59,838 nt of DNA from Halobacillus aidingensis (GCF_900104185.1 NZ_FNIZ01000025.1:1-59838), one strand, 5' to 3'; counted from the stretch's first letter, positions 46,244 through 56,928 are shown. Notes: generated by a model from the sequence alone, not told the origin. A program made the numbers and translations.

Positions 46244-46603
46244 TTATACTTTTTCTATTTTCTTTGCACCGCGTTGCGGAGGGTCCGAATCTTCTTGGTT
46301 ACCGTTCCAATATATAATTATATTCGCTCCGATATCTATTTCGTTATAATCATCTGTTGAAACATCATAATACGCTCCTTTATTTTCCTGTGCCATTTCA
46401 ATAATTTCGGGTTCTGTTTTATTATTAATATCTTCTTCTTTAATATTGGGTATCAGTAAAATTTGGCTGCTCTCACCTCTTTCTTTTTTTAAAGCAACAA
46501 TACCTTCTTGATTTTCTAATGTGGTTTTCTCATCATTTTGCGCTTGTTGACTACAAGCACTTAGGACAAAAGCTGTCAAAAGAAATAATAATATTTTTTT
46601 CAA
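46244..46603 (-). CDS. DUF3221-like lipoprotein
   Basis: A 119-residue lipoprotein with signal and lipobox FVLSACSQQ. The mature domain has EGIVALKKERGESSQILLIP and DIGANIIIYWNGNQEDSDPP, matching the small OB-like DUF3221 (YobA) proteins of bacilli. Function unknown. AAGGAGG precedes the ATG. It is a single-gene unit between two long-form repeats. Confidence 0.78.
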   Translation of the reverse strand: MKKILLFLLTAFVLSACSQQAQNDEKTTLENQEGIVALKKERGESSQILLIPNIKEEDINNKTEPEIIEMAQENKGAYYDVSTDDYNEIDIGANIIIYWNGNQEDSDPPQRGAKKIEKV

Positions 46604-46768
46604 AAAATTCCTCCTTTATAGGATAGAACGAAATTATACTTTTTAGTTTCAACTTGCTCCACACGGTTATTGAAAAAAGAAATCTTCCATATTAAGCATA
46701 CGCACCCTTTTGTTGAAGAGTGATTACTACTTCTTCACTAAATCTATAAGATAATGTATTTGTGCAAT

Positions 46769-46918
46769 TTAATGTGATAAAAGAAAAATAATTACTGCAC
46801 CAACAGATAGAAATGTTGTTTCTAAATGGTTGCCGCCATCAAAAAATCCATTACCCAGAAAGAAGATAACAAAACTAATAACTAATGTACCAAAAAAGAT
46901 TTTAATATACTTTCCCAT
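46769..46918 (-). CDS. Small two-helix membrane protein (49 aa)
   Basis: A 49-residue ORF with an excellent AAAGGAGGGGG ribosome binding site. One hydrophobic segment (IFFGTLVISFVIFFLG), a polar turn (FFDGGNHLET) and a second hydrophobic segment to the end. No family recognised. It lies between two cassette repeats. Confidence 0.65.
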   Translation of the reverse strand: MGKYIKIFFGTLVISFVIFFLGNGFFDGGNHLETTFLSVGAVIIFLLSH

Positions 46919-46949
46919 TTAACCCCCTCCTTTTAAAGTCCCTGTTGTG

Positions 46950-47055
46950 TTATCTACCTGATCCGTTAGTTAAGTAGTTAAATGCCACGATACTTCTTGT
47001 ACTTAATGTAGTAAAGGACTAATGCTCTCTTGAACAATAGCCCCCGTTAGCGTAA
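46950..47055 (-). repeat. Cassette repeat, long form without final arm
   Basis: ATCTACCTGATCCGTTAGTT, then AGGACTAATGCTC and GAACAATAGCCCCCGTTAGC. It directly abuts the 3' end of the next gene. Confidence 0.6.
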
Positions 47056-47063
47056 TAATGAAG

Positions 47064-47591
47064 TTATTCAACATCTAACGAAAAAGCATAACTTGCAGTA
47101 CCTTGTTCCCAATGTGCTAACACTTCGTAAACAATTTTTCCTTTGTCAGACAAAACTACCTCATCGGAGGTGTTTACAACATTGTTGTCGTCGCCCCATA
47201 TTCTCACGGTATAGCTTTCTGGCTGTTCTTCGAAGTCTAATTCAACATTGGTATTGGATGTTACCTGCATTGGATTACTATCTTTAACCAATTCTGGTGG
47301 TGCAAAAGAATCCGATTCTATTCCATTTACAATTCCGTCTCCATTGTCTACACTCCAACTATAAGTACCAAGCGATGGTCTAATAGTCTCTTCTTCAACA
47401 TAAACGGTTAGACTTGGCGGCTTAGGAATAGTATCCCCTGAGGAGACCTCCAACTTTTCATTGTTACTAACCTCCTTAGCTTCACTATCATTATCAGCTT
47501 TTTCATTCGTACCATTTATGCCAGAACAACCCATTATTGACAAAAGGCATATAGGAGTTAAAGCAAAAAATATAAATCTAAAATTTATCAT
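47064..47591 (-). CDS. Lipoprotein
   Basis: A 175-residue lipoprotein with lipobox LSIMGCSG. An acidic linker (KADNDSEAKEVSNNEKLE) is followed by a beta-rich domain with PPSLTVYVEEETIRPSLGTY, SWSVDNGDGIVNG and YEVLAHWEQGTASYAFSLDV, as seen in Bacillus lipoproteins of unknown role. GGAGG stands before the ATG. Confidence 0.75.
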   Translation of the reverse strand: MINFRFIFFALTPICLLSIMGCSGINGTNEKADNDSEAKEVSNNEKLEVSSGDTIPKPPSLTVYVEEETIRPSLGTYSWSVDNGDGIVNGIESDSFAPPELVKDSNPMQVTSNTNVELDFEEQPESYTVRIWGDDNNVVNTSDEVVLSDKGKIVYEVLAHWEQGTASYAFSLDVE

Positions 47592-47669
47592 AATCTCCTC
47601 CTTACTATTTAGACGATAAATATATGAGAGCGTTACAGTACACTTAAGTGGTATTAAACTCTACAGCTC

Positions 47670-47738
47670 CATTAGGAAAATAAGCGATAGGCACTGTGCA
47701 GCTATCGCCCCCATTAACAGAAGACTCGAATTCAAGAT
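47670..47738 (-). repeat. Cassette repeat, long form
   Basis: AAGCGATAGGCAC/GCAGCTATCGCCCCC hairpin, then ACAGAAGACTCGAATTCAAG and ATA. It lies inside a 68-codon open frame (47644-47850), which is therefore not accepted as a gene. Confidence 0.65.
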
Positions 47739-47858
47739 AATATGTAACACCCTTTTTAATAACGTAACTTGATCCGTCTGTGAGCTGTAACTGTTTCACC
47801 AATTGTTGCAACACATCCATTACACTACCACACACTAGATGTTCTGCCATTTTTGCAA

Positions 47859-48236
47859 CTAGAGTATGACACCTGAAAAGCCACCTTTTAATACTTCTTT
47901 ACCCTTCTGGTTTGTACAAATAAAAGAAGCAATAATAGCTGTTCTGTTCTTTTCTTGCTTTTCATACTTTTCAATTTGAGCCTCACATCGAATGGTGTCT
48001 TCGGTGAGTACCGGACGCAGAAACTCAAAATCCATATGACGTGCCATGACATTATGATTTCCGCCTATTTTTGTCGGCAACGTTGCTGTCAATAACCCCT
48101 GGACTACTAGTCTCCCCTGCTCATCCGGAGTTAAATGATGGACTCCTTCATCATCTGAAATCTTCGTGAACAATTCCACATCTTCTATTGTAAACGTCCG
48201 ATCAAAAGTTATTTTGTCTCCTACTTGTAAAGTCAA
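47859..48236 (-). CDS. MaoC-like hotdog-fold dehydratase/hydratase
   Basis: A 125-residue single hotdog domain: VGDKITFDRTFTIEDVELFT, the hydratase-loop region DDEGVHHLTPDEQGRL, and GLLTATLPTKIGG. It resembles MaoC/(R)-specific enoyl-CoA hydratases or FapR-like proteins, with an altered Asp/His motif. TTG 48236 is the best start, with GGGAGG 7 bases upstream; the ATG at 48251 is inside the ribosome binding site. Substrate unknown. Confidence 0.72.
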   Translation of the reverse strand: MTLQVGDKITFDRTFTIEDVELFTKISDDEGVHHLTPDEQGRLVVQGLLTATLPTKIGGNHNVMARHMDFEFLRPVLTEDTIRCEAQIEKYEKQEKNRTAIIASFICTNQKGKEVLKGGFSGVIL

Positions 48237-48379
48237 CGCTATTCCTCCCATAATTTAAATAAGATACATATTTCATCTAATCCACCTATAAAAATAATAG
48301 TCACAGTTCTTTACATACCAATTGTTTAAAATCAATCACTATTCCCCAATATATTATCAGTAAAGAGAGGACACCTTGT

Positions 48380-48424
48380 TTAAGATATGCCCCCAATACA
48401 GGAAGACTTAATTTCGAGATATTT
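48380..48424 (-). repeat. Cassette repeat, short form
   Basis: TATGCCCCCAATACAGGAAG and ACTTAATTTCGAGATA, 3' of the Abi-like gene. Confidence 0.6.
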
Positions 48425-48471
48425 TCCATTTGAGTACCAGTACTTTCCTAATTATCTCCCTATAGTTTACA

Positions 48472-49272
48472 TCATCTTTCTTTAACATGTTGAAAAGTCT
48501 GTATCAAGAATAAGCACATGGAACCAGATAAGTTCACTGCTAATTCTGCGTGCCGAGAAGATGGTTTATAATAAGTTACTTTTTCTTTGCCATGGGCATC
48601 CCCATGTTTATTTCTTAAGTTACCTAAACCATTAACAATTGATGAACACCCACCTAATATTTGCTTAAATATTGTAATGTCATGCTGTTCAGGTGATAGG
48701 TTCAATTCATTTGTTACTGCCTTATAAATTTCATGCAAGTCAGCATTAGCTTTATAAGAAACTCCCCTTTCATCAAGTATGTGTTTTAGTACACTCTCCA
48801 TTAGTGTACGCGATAAAGTTATCGCACCTTCTGGGTCATTTTCCTTCCTTTCAATAGCTGTCTTCCAATACTCCAAAACATGTTCGGAATCGAATACCAT
48901 TAATTTAGAATCTATAATTTCTGTAAAAGGCAATTCTACCTCTTCCTCCAAAAACTCTAGCAAATTATTAAAACTATTCCATATGTACTGTCTTCTTTCT
49001 GCGTATGTAGGCAATTTATATTTTATAAATTGCCAGAACTGTCCAAGGTCTCTACTCTTAATTACGTAATCAGGTAAGTATGTTTTAGTTTTTTTATTCC
49101 CCATAAAATATTTTCTCAGCATTATATAATGATCATCATGTGTTGGCCCATCTTGTGTACTAGAGTTAGTCAATAATGTCTGTAAATACTCCGCTTTCTC
49201 AAAATCTCCTACATATTCTTCTTCAAGGTTAGGTTTAATATCTTCTTCTAGCAAATCCTTTAGTTTATTCAT
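48472..49272 (-). CDS. Abortive infection (Abi_C-type) protein
   Basis: A 266-residue protein. The C-terminal half (about 140-262) fits the Abi_C domain: GAITLSRTLMESVLKHIL, then KQILGGCSSIVNGLGNLRNK, HGDAHG and SRHAELAVNLSGSMCLFL. The R-x4-6-H arrangement in LRNKHGDAHG matches the HEPN RNase motif, so it probably halts growth of phage-infected cells by cutting RNA; that is inference. The N-terminal half is unrecognised and perhaps a sensor. It stands alone as a single-gene unit between two repeats. Confidence 0.8.
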   Translation of the reverse strand: MNKLKDLLEEDIKPNLEEEYVGDFEKAEYLQTLLTNSSTQDGPTHDDHYIMLRKYFMGNKKTKTYLPDYVIKSRDLGQFWQFIKYKLPTYAERRQYIWNSFNNLLEFLEEEVELPFTEIIDSKLMVFDSEHVLEYWKTAIERKENDPEGAITLSRTLMESVLKHILDERGVSYKANADLHEIYKAVTNELNLSPEQHDITIFKQILGGCSSIVNGLGNLRNKHGDAHGKEKVTYYKPSSRHAELAVNLSGSMCLFLIQTFQHVKER

Positions 49273-49374
49273 AACGCGCTCACCCCTTAATATATTTTAC
49301 CATTAATATCCACTAATGAAGTGCTAGCATTGAGAATAGATGATTCTTAGTGATTAATCCTGGCCCACATTAAG

Positions 49375-49437
49375 AAGAGGGCAATTCCTTTGTTTAAGAA
49401 TCGCCCCCATTTGTTTAAGACTCGAATTCAAGATAAA
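49375..49437 (-). repeat. Cassette repeat, long form
   Basis: GGGCAATTCC/GAATCGCCCCC hairpin, then TGTTTAAGACTCGAATTCAA and GATA, 3' of paiB. Confidence 0.7.
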
Positions 49438-49470
49438 AACATCTTTCCTAAAGGATATATAGAGAATGGA

Positions 49471-50088
49471 TCACTTCGTTTTTCTACCGTCCATCACTTC
49501 AGCTAATTGTTGAGATTTTAAATCTTTCTGCTTATTTAGTTTATCAATAATGTTGTCATAGTCTTCTTCACTTCGGTTTTGACTCAATTTATAGGCTGCT
49601 TGAATTTCTAGCACTTTTACTTTAAATCCAACAATACCTTTAGTTTGGTTTTTGGTTTTTTGAGATAAGTTCTCCCACAACGCTGCATTTTCACGGTGTT
49701 GTTCGTACTTTTGCAATAGAGCCTTCAGGTCTTCCTGCAATTCTTGTTCACTCATAATACTAGCCGTTCCATATACATGGACTGCCTGATAATTCCATGT
49801 GGGCACATTTTCAGACTTGTACCACGAAGATGAAATATAAGCATGAGGGCCTTGATACATCACAAGAACAGGATCATCGCCGAAAGTTTTCCACTGTGGA
49901 TTCGCATAAGCGAAATGTCCAGTGAGATAGTAGTCATCCCCTTGTTTATGTAACTCCAAAGGTAAGTGAGTCGCTATAGGTTTTCCTTCTTCTGTGGTTA
50001 CGATCGTTCCAAAAGAGTTTCTCTGAATGAAGTCTTTGATTTCAACGAAGTCTGTGACTTTAAAATGCTTTGGAATATACATGCTCAT
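49471..50088 (-). CDS. paiB: PaiB family FMN-binding protein
   Basis: A 205-residue split-barrel flavin-binding protein with MYIPKHFKVTDFVEIKDFI, PIATHLPLELHKQGD, GHFAYANPQWKTF and YQGPHAYISSSWY. It matches B. subtilis PaiB, linked with PaiA to negative control of sporulation and degradative enzymes. It is 15 bases downstream of paiA and in an operon with a MarR regulator. Confidence 0.92.
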   Translation of the reverse strand: MSMYIPKHFKVTDFVEIKDFIQRNSFGTIVTTEEGKPIATHLPLELHKQGDDYYLTGHFAYANPQWKTFGDDPVLVMYQGPHAYISSSWYKSENVPTWNYQAVHVYGTASIMSEQELQEDLKALLQKYEQHRENAALWENLSQKTKNQTKGIVGFKVKVLEIQAAYKLSQNRSEEDYDNIIDKLNKQKDLKSQQLAEVMDGRKTK

Positions 50089-50103
50089 TCACCTCGTTAA
50101 TTA

Positions 50104-51100
<997 letters not shown>

Positions 51101-51120
51101 ATTGACCCCCTTAGCAATTT

Positions 51121-51186
51121 TTGTTGCAAATACAACATTTATCATTGTATACTTAATCTAACTTAATTTTGTTGTATTTGCAACAA
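51121..51186. promoter_or_regulatory. Two MarR-type operators in a divergent promoter
   Basis: TTGTTGCAAATACAAC at 51121-51136 and its reverse complement GTTGTATTTGCAACAA at 51171-51186 are exact inverted copies, and each is itself an imperfect palindrome. The first overlaps the start region of the marR gene, the second the promoter of the membrane protein gene. Confidence 0.8.
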
Positions 51187-51213
51187 AAAACACCGATAAA
51201 GAGGTAGATTAAT

Positions 51214-51813
51214 GTGAAACTTTTCTTTTATGTATTAGGAATCTTGCTATTAACCCTCGGCATTTCTTTCACGATACAGTCTGACCTTGGGACTTCCCCT
51301 TTTGACGCCCTTTTGGTAGGACTGTCTATCCACGTGGGTTTTACAGTAGGTACTTGGGAAATAATTATTGCTTTGATATTAATAGGCTGTAATTCGCTTT
51401 TAAAAAGACAAAAACCAGAAGTCTTGGGGTTGTTAACAGCATTCATAACGGGGATTAGTATCGATATGTGGCTCTTGTTATTAGAAGCTTTGCACACACC
51501 TGAACTCTGGTACAGCAAAGGTGTGTATTTTGGGTTCGGCTTATTTGCCATAGGATTAGGAACTGCCATATATCTGTACACAAATTTTGCACCAATCCCA
51601 GTTGATCGACTAACATTAATCATACAAGAATTAACGAGAACAGATTTATTAGTTTCGAGATCTTTCATTTATCTCGTATTTTTAATCCTGGCGTTTATTT
51701 TTAAAGGTCCAATTGGCATCGGAACTTTATTAACAGTTTGTTTAAGTGGAATAATACTTAACTACTCTATGCTAGTTACTAAAAAGGTACTGGAACAAGC
51801 TCTTAAATCCTAG
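51214..51813 (+). CDS. YczE/YitT-like integral membrane protein
   Basis: A 199-residue protein with five to six membrane segments. The family pattern is LLLTLGISFTIQSDLGTSPF near the start, with FTVGTWEIIIALILIG and a later PVDRLTLIIQELTR. It resembles YczE, which affects surfactin production in B. subtilis; transport function is unproven. It starts with GTG. It diverges from marR with shared operators, so its substrate may be what the MarR protein senses. Confidence 0.85.
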   Translation: MKLFFYVLGILLLTLGISFTIQSDLGTSPFDALLVGLSIHVGFTVGTWEIIIALILIGCNSLLKRQKPEVLGLLTAFITGISIDMWLLLLEALHTPELWYSKGVYFGFGLFAIGLGTAIYLYTNFAPIPVDRLTLIIQELTRTDLLVSRSFIYLVFLILAFIFKGPIGIGTLLTVCLSGIILNYSMLVTKKVLEQALKS

Positions 51814-51868
51814 TACGCCAAAAAAGCTTTGAGAGGAAGAATGCATCTATATAGAGTGCTTTTTTTAG

Positions 51869-51930
51869 TTATCTCGAAACTGAGTCTTCAACAATCCTGC
51901 CCTTATCTTGAAGACTCAGCTTCGAGATAA
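51869..51930. repeat. Solo cassette repeat
   Basis: The arms TTATCTCGAAACTGAGTCTT and GAAGACTCAGCTTCGAGATA are almost perfectly paired around CAACAATCCTGCCCTTATCT. It is 56 bases after the YczE-like gene and marks the right end of the array. Confidence 0.75.
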
Positions 51931-52145
51931 TAAACCCTTTGGTCACACAGTATTAACGAGGTCCATTTAATAGTCCCTCAATCCCGATTACGTCCATCCA
52001 TTAATTACACCTCTATCACAAACGTACGTTCCTATAATATTACAAAGTAAATAAGTAATTATTTTACAATTATTACGAAGGACTTTTAGACTACTTGTCG
52101 AATAACAAGGTGAAAAAGAAAAGGAGAGTTCAATTTTGAGACCTT

Positions 52146-52316
52146 ATGATCAAGTTAGAAGAATGGGGAGCAGTTTTAAGGAAGCATCATAACGATATGG
52201 ATAATGAATTATTGGAGTTATACTTAGATATGGCTGGATATTCTGGCATCCTACAGAGCAAAATTGATCGATTGGAAGAAAAAATGATTGGAGGTAAATC
52301 ATTCACAACTCATTAA
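52146..52316 (+). CDS. Hypothetical small protein (56 aa)
   Basis: An open frame for a helical, acidic protein (EEWGAVLRKHHNDMDNELLE; GYSGILQSKIDRLEEKM). A good AAAGGAG lies 16 bases upstream. A second frame starting TTG 52136 fits the ribosome binding site better but stops after 18 codons, so a frameshift is possible. No family recognised. Confidence 0.4.
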   Translation: MIKLEEWGAVLRKHHNDMDNELLELYLDMAGYSGILQSKIDRLEEKMIGGKSFTTH

Positions 52317-52639
52317 ACAAAGAAAAGGCCCCAGTCTTAACCCGGGACCTACCTTCAAACTTTATATCCTTTTTGCCTCTTACGTCTTTATCTTTGATGG
52401 CCAAGTAATACTTTAAAGGTATCTTTTAGACAACGGATGCTTCGATCACCACAGAGTCTTTTTGTTTAGCAAATGGATTATTATTAAGGGGAGATCACTT
52501 GCTACAAAGAATTATTTCACAAATGCACAAAAATTCCAATAGCATATCCAAAACTTTTTCCTCGGAAGTATCAAATTCAATAAATATATGAGTCTTCTCA
52601 ATCCCCAAGGTAATAAACCCTTAAAGAGCTATAAATATT

Positions 52640-52788
52640 ATCACATCATGCTGCCCATACTCTGAGTACTGAAATACTTATATATAAAAGCTAAAAACAC
52701 TTATATTATCTGAGTTTCAAACTCTACAGATTAGATTGAGATATAAGATATCAACATTCACGATCAATTTCCAGTCAAAATCCAGGCA
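52640..52788 (-). repeat. groEL-3'-like attachment site S4 with arm repeat
   Basis: The core 52640-52659 reads TATGGGCAGCATGATGTGAT on the minus strand (Met-Gly-Ser-Met-Met-stop). To the right at 52771-52788, CCAGTCAAAATCCAGGCA matches the arm repeat at 57077 and 9655. This pairs S4 with S5 as the two ends of a fourth island. Confidence 0.6.
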
Positions 52789-52979
52789 TAAAAGAGTGAA
52801 ATTTACAACATTCCCTGTTTCCCTTCGCCTACAGCATCTGCCCGCATCATGCGTGTCATCAAATCAACATATGTATCTGTATATTTCACTCTTGGAATTT
52901 TTTACCCCAAGATATTGTATGAATAAAGCATGAGTTGATGTCAGGATTTACTAATGAATCAAGTCGAACTGGTTCCTTA

Positions 52980-53151
52980 AAAGATCTGCGCATTTTGTAG
53001 CAGATCGAGAAATAAAAGGAAGCACCTTTTGTAAAGCTCGATCCATTCATCGTTATAACTCACATCCGTCCCCATCCAAGCCACTTCTTTAACGACCACA
53101 TCATTTGTCCCTGCTGCCTCGGTCACCTGCGACACAGGAATACTCGTCCAT
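52980..53151 (-). pseudogene. Lamin-tail-domain protein fragment
   Basis: The minus strand gives VTEAAGTNDVVVKEVAWMG and TDVSYNDEWIELY, the first strands of a lamin-tail (LTD) domain as in secreted bacilli proteins, then unrelated residues to a stop. No signal peptide or start remains. The rest of 52790-53530 shows no gene. Confidence 0.55.
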
Positions 53152-53532
53152 CCCATTTAAAAATAAGTACGGCTATAAATCCCGGTTTCCATCTTTTCAA
53201 GGTTCCATCCCCCATCCCCTTTTTTCTGACAATTCTCAACGTATCATAATTGAGGGTGAGAATTCAGAATTTACGGATCATTAACAATAACCACGTCGCT
53301 GGGCCTGATTGTCTTAAGAATAGACGAAACCCAAGGCACATGAACCTTCCTCATTTTTACTTTTTATAGACAGAATCAAAAAATAGCTACTGTTCACCCA
53401 ACGGCCTCCTTACTAAATGGAAAAATACATTCTATTCTTTTCTTCCCCGAGGGCTTCGTCCAAAAAATATTTATAACAAAACTTCACTTTATTCAATGCC
53501 CATGCTATTTATTGACAAATATGTGACGGATA

Positions 53533-53567
53533 AAAAAGAAGCAAGTCCAAAAGGACCTGCTTAAAAA
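53533..53567 (-). terminator. Terminator of the protease gene
   Basis: AAGCAGGTCC and GGACTTGCTT pair around TTTT and are followed by T-rich sequence on the minus strand. Confidence 0.85.
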
Positions 53568-53573
53568 AGAGAA

Positions 53574-54914
53574 TTAAGGATTCATAGCAACTGTGTCCGG
53601 TTGGGCGACTGCTTCTACAGCTTTAAATGCATCCATATACCCTGCACCTACTTCATGATAAGCATATCCAGGCATATCAGCAGCCGTACGCTCAAGAACT
53701 TCCAGTGCCTCTCCAGGCGAAAGATTAGGGGAAGCTTCCCTCATCAATGCGAGTACACCTGAAACGTGAGGTGTTGCCATACTTGTCCCACTAGAAGTTG
53801 TGTAGTATAAAAGGTTCTCCGGATTGATGTACTGAATGTCCGTCATAAAACCAAGAGTATTCAGTATCAACCCTGTGGAGGACTTCGTTGCTACAATGTC
53901 TACTCCTGGCGCTGTGATGTCAGGGTGAAGAAGATCATCACTGGGTACCCCTCTGGATGAGAAATCAGCCAATTGACGGTCCTTTGTGCCCGCAGCTACT
54001 GAAATCACCCATGGAGCAGCAGAGTATGGATTCATTGTATTATCGTCCGGCCCTTCATTACCTGCCGCAAACGTCACAATCATCCCTTTGTCGTGAGCAA
54101 CCTTTGTCGCGACATTAATCGGATCGTCCTCTGAGTATTCACCTGTCGTTCCCCAACTATTGCTGATAATATCAATACCGTATTCTTCCTGATGTTTGAT
54201 GACGTAGTTTAACCCTTCTAAAGCCCAAAGGATATTGATGCCTTCTCCAGTGCCAATTCCGACAAGTTTGGCGTCCGGAGCCACACCGGTGTACAATCCA
54301 TCACTTGCTTCACCTAGTCCGGCAATCGTTCCGGCTACATGGGTTCCATGTCCAGAAGAAGTGTCCGTATTCAACACGTTCTCTAAATACAAACCTTCCT
54401 CCCCAAAAATCCCTCCACCTACAAGCATTTTCACGTTCTGCAAGACTTTAGACCCGTAAGGCAAATCCGGATGGGTCGCATCGATCCCGCTGTCAATGAC
54501 GGCCACGGTCGTTCCTTCCCCTGTATAGCCAAGATCTTTCCACACTGATTCTGCACCGATCAATTTCCGACTATCCTTCATTTTGTATTCAAGACTCTTA
54601 TTTTTATAGATAGAAAGAGCTTCTGTCGAACTGCTCAAGAGGTTCTCCAATTGAAGCGCCGTCCCTTTTACGCCTACAATTGGCAGCTCACTATATTCCT
54701 TTGTCGTTAGTTCCAGCTCTTTCAACAACTCCAATTCTTGAGCTCCAGGCTCTTCTTCATAGGTCACAACTGCCTCCAATACAACGGTGTCTTTGACCTC
54801 ACTCAACGTATTCCTAAGCAGTTCATCCACTTTCACTCCACTCTCTTGGGCTGAAACTGACCCGGATGTCACCATTACGAACAATACAACGACTAGACTT
54901 AAGATGTATCGCAT
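53574..54914 (-). CDS. Subtilisin-like serine protease (S8)
   Basis: A 446-residue secreted protease: signal peptide (about 1-22), an inhibitor-like prodomain (to about 115), then the catalytic domain with Asp in AVIDSGIDATHPDLP, His in SGHGTHVAGTIAG and Ser in SSGTSMATPHVSG, and the oxyanion Asn in FAAGNEGPDDN. All catalytic residues are present. It is close to the alkaline serine proteases of halophilic bacilli. GGAGGG precedes the ATG. Confidence 0.95.
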   Translation of the reverse strand: MRYILSLVVVLFVMVTSGSVSAQESGVKVDELLRNTLSEVKDTVVLEAVVTYEEEPGAQELELLKELELTTKEYSELPIVGVKGTALQLENLLSSSTEALSIYKNKSLEYKMKDSRKLIGAESVWKDLGYTGEGTTVAVIDSGIDATHPDLPYGSKVLQNVKMLVGGGIFGEEGLYLENVLNTDTSSGHGTHVAGTIAGLGEASDGLYTGVAPDAKLVGIGTGEGINILWALEGLNYVIKHQEEYGIDIISNSWGTTGEYSEDDPINVATKVAHDKGMIVTFAAGNEGPDDNTMNPYSAAPWVISVAAGTKDRQLADFSSRGVPSDDLLHPDITAPGVDIVATKSSTGLILNTLGFMTDIQYINPENLLYYTTSSGTSMATPHVSGVLALMREASPNLSPGEALEVLERTAADMPGYAYHEVGAGYMDAFKAVEAVAQPDTVAMNP

Positions 54915-55092
54915 CGCTTTCCCTCCTTCAATAATTCGTCTCCATTCAAGTATAAAGGTGATTGCTCACTTTTTGGATTGGGAATATTCAGTCAATTAAT
55001 GCTGTGTTAATGGACATTTTGCCACACCACTTTCCCAAAAGGGAAATAATGGTTAAAAAATTTAAAAATAAAAAGGAGTTTGAAGAGCGATT

Positions 55093-55640
55093 ATGGCTTA
55101 CGTTTTATTAATTGTCGGCTTTGGTTTATTAATTAAAGGAGCGGATTTATTCGTTGATGGAACTTCCAACATTGCTAAACTACTCCGTGTCCCGCCTACT
55201 TTGATAGGGTTAACGATTGTAGCTTTTGGCACAAGCTCTCCCGAGGCAACAGTTAGCATCATTGCAGCTTTACAAGGAAATGCTGAAGTTTCACTGGGAA
55301 ATGTGGTTTGGAGTAATATCTTTAATATCACTTTAGTGGTAGGTATTGCAGCCTTCCTATATCCATTAACGGTAGAGAGTGAAACAATCAAAAAAGAAAT
55401 CCCATTCATATTGCTGGCTAGTGGAGCTTTACTCGTACTTATAAGTGATACGGAATTACAGGGGTTAAGTGAAAACTTGCTAACACTCGGTGACGGCCTC
55501 ATCTTTTTATTGTTTTTATGTACTACGTGATTGAAGTTGGCATGAAAAGTCGAAAAGAATCGGTACATGCACCAATTCCTTCAAACATTAAGTGGGAAAA
55601 AAACAGTGTTTTGGCGCTAGCAGGTTTAGTAGCTTCTTGA
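55093..55640 (+). pseudogene. Ca2+/cation antiporter (YrbG-like), frameshifted and truncated
   Basis: The first 145 residues are a CaCA antiporter half: LLIKGADLFVDGTSNIAKLL and GLTIVAFGTSSPEATVSIIA with SLGNVVWSNIFNITLVVG, the first alpha-repeat. A one-base loss in a T-run at about 55518 shifts the frame, which continues YYVIEVGMKSRKESVHAPIP to LALAGLVAS and then stops. The second alpha-repeat is missing, so it cannot work. At 55640 it abuts another truncated gene head-on. Confidence 0.85.
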
Positions 55641-55731
55641 CGATAAATATCTTTTGGAAGCTCTTTTAGTCGATTAAAAATTTGTTTGCCCATTCATTAT
55701 AATCAAACAACTGTAATTCAAGCTGTTTCAT
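55637..55731 (-). pseudogene. DinB-family protein, N-terminal fragment
   Basis: From ATG 55731 (GGGAG ribosome binding site) the frame gives MKQLELQLFDYNEWANKFL, the start of a DinB/YfiT four-helix protein. A frame change then gives LKELPKDIYRQ, and the sequence ends at the junction with the antiporter remnant. Only about 30 of 160 residues remain. Confidence 0.7.
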
Positions 55732-55803
55732 ATAAAATTTCTCCCTTTCATGTTTAATATAACTCCTACCTGATTATGCGTTGTGGTACTCCATTACGGT
55801 TAT

Positions 55804-56724
55804 TCACTTAAGCGCTTTGATTGTAACCTTAGCAGCTTTAGCTATAAGCGCATCATTATAGGTAACATTCTTTTTATCTCGACTGGATAGAATCGCCATG
55901 ACAATAGGAGCTCTGTTGGGCGGCCACACAATGGCAATGTCATTACGGGTTCCATAGCCTCCGGCACCGCTCTTATCTCCGACTTTCCATATTTTGGGGA
56001 CGCCTGCACGAATGAGTTTGTCTCCGGTTGTGTTCGTTCGTAGCCAGTTGATTAGGATTGTACGTTTTTCACTCGGGAGCACGTTGTTGCTAATCGTGAA
56101 AACTTGGAGGTCAGTAGCAAGTGTTCTAGGTGTGCTTGTGTCACGGATATCTCCGGGGATGGCTTCATTTAGGTCCGTCTCATAGCGTCTAGGTTGGGTA
56201 ACATTATCGCCGATCTGCTTCAGTGCTTTTTCGAATCCATCAGGTCCGCCCAGTTCTTGCAATAATAGGTTCCCTGCGGTGTTATCACTGTAGCGGATGG
56301 CAGCTGCACACAGTTCCCTTAGAGTCATTCCGGTATCTACGTGCATTTTTGTGATGGGCGAATACGTGACCAAATCTTTGCTCGTATAGGTGATGACTTT
56401 GTTGAGTTCACTAATTGAGTTCTGCTGCAGGATTGCACCTGCGGCGAGAGCCTTGTATGTAGAAGCGTAAGCAAATCGTTCATCAGGTCGATAAGCGACC
56501 GTTCGCCCCGTTCCAGTGTCGATGGCGTAGACACCGATCCTAGCATCAAACTTACTTTCGAGTTGACTGAATTTTCGATTGCTGTGTACCTCTGCGTAAG
56601 CATCATTATCTTTTGCATTTACTTTAGTCTGCAACGGAAGTACTGAAATAGAGGCAAATACCAGAGATGCTGTTACAAACAATAAAAACACATGAACTTT
56701 CCTGTTTTTAGACTTTAATACCAT
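55804..56724 (-). CDS. bla: Class A beta-lactamase
   Basis: A 306-residue secreted serine beta-lactamase. It has a signal peptide (about 1-37), STYK with Ser70 and Lys73 (in [12 protein letters not shown]), SDN (YSDNTAGN), the omega-loop Glu in [13 protein letters not shown], and KSG ([11 protein letters not shown]). All catalytic motifs are intact, so activity on penicillins is likely. No regulators (BlaI/BlaR) are nearby. GGGAGG precedes the ATG. Confidence 0.96.
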   Translation of the reverse strand: MVLKSKNRKVHVFLLFVTASLVFASISVLPLQTKVNAKDNDAYAEVHSNRKFSQLESKFDARIGVYAIDTGTGRTVAYRPDERFAYASTYKALAAGAILQQNSISELNKVITYTSKDLVTYSPITKMHVDTGMTLRELCAAAIRYSDNTAGNLLLQELGGPDGFEKALKQIGDNVTQPRRYETDLNEAIPGDIRDTSTPRTLATDLQVFTISNNVLPSEKRTILINWLRTNTTGDKLIRAGVPKIWKVGDKSGAGGYGTRNDIAIVWPPNRAPIVMAILSSRDKKNVTYNDALIAKAAKVTIKALK

Positions 56725-56928
56725 AATGCTCCCTCCCTTGGTTATCTGAATGCTTATAGAACAAAAACCTCATAAATAAAATCCGTTAGTTTTTCTGAGT
56801 ATTGGTCTTTACTGCAGCCTAAAAGTATCCAGCCCTTCTTTTCTGAATTATACAATATTAAACATGAAAATTCCCTGCTCGTTCATTTTTTATTCGTTCA
56901 AATAAAAAAATTGGTACATCTATCCTTG

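Noticed and set aside
47644-47850. 68-codon minus-strand open frame
   Set aside because: Its 3' half is a cassette repeat (47670-47738) and it has no ribosome binding site. The frame is probably accidental.
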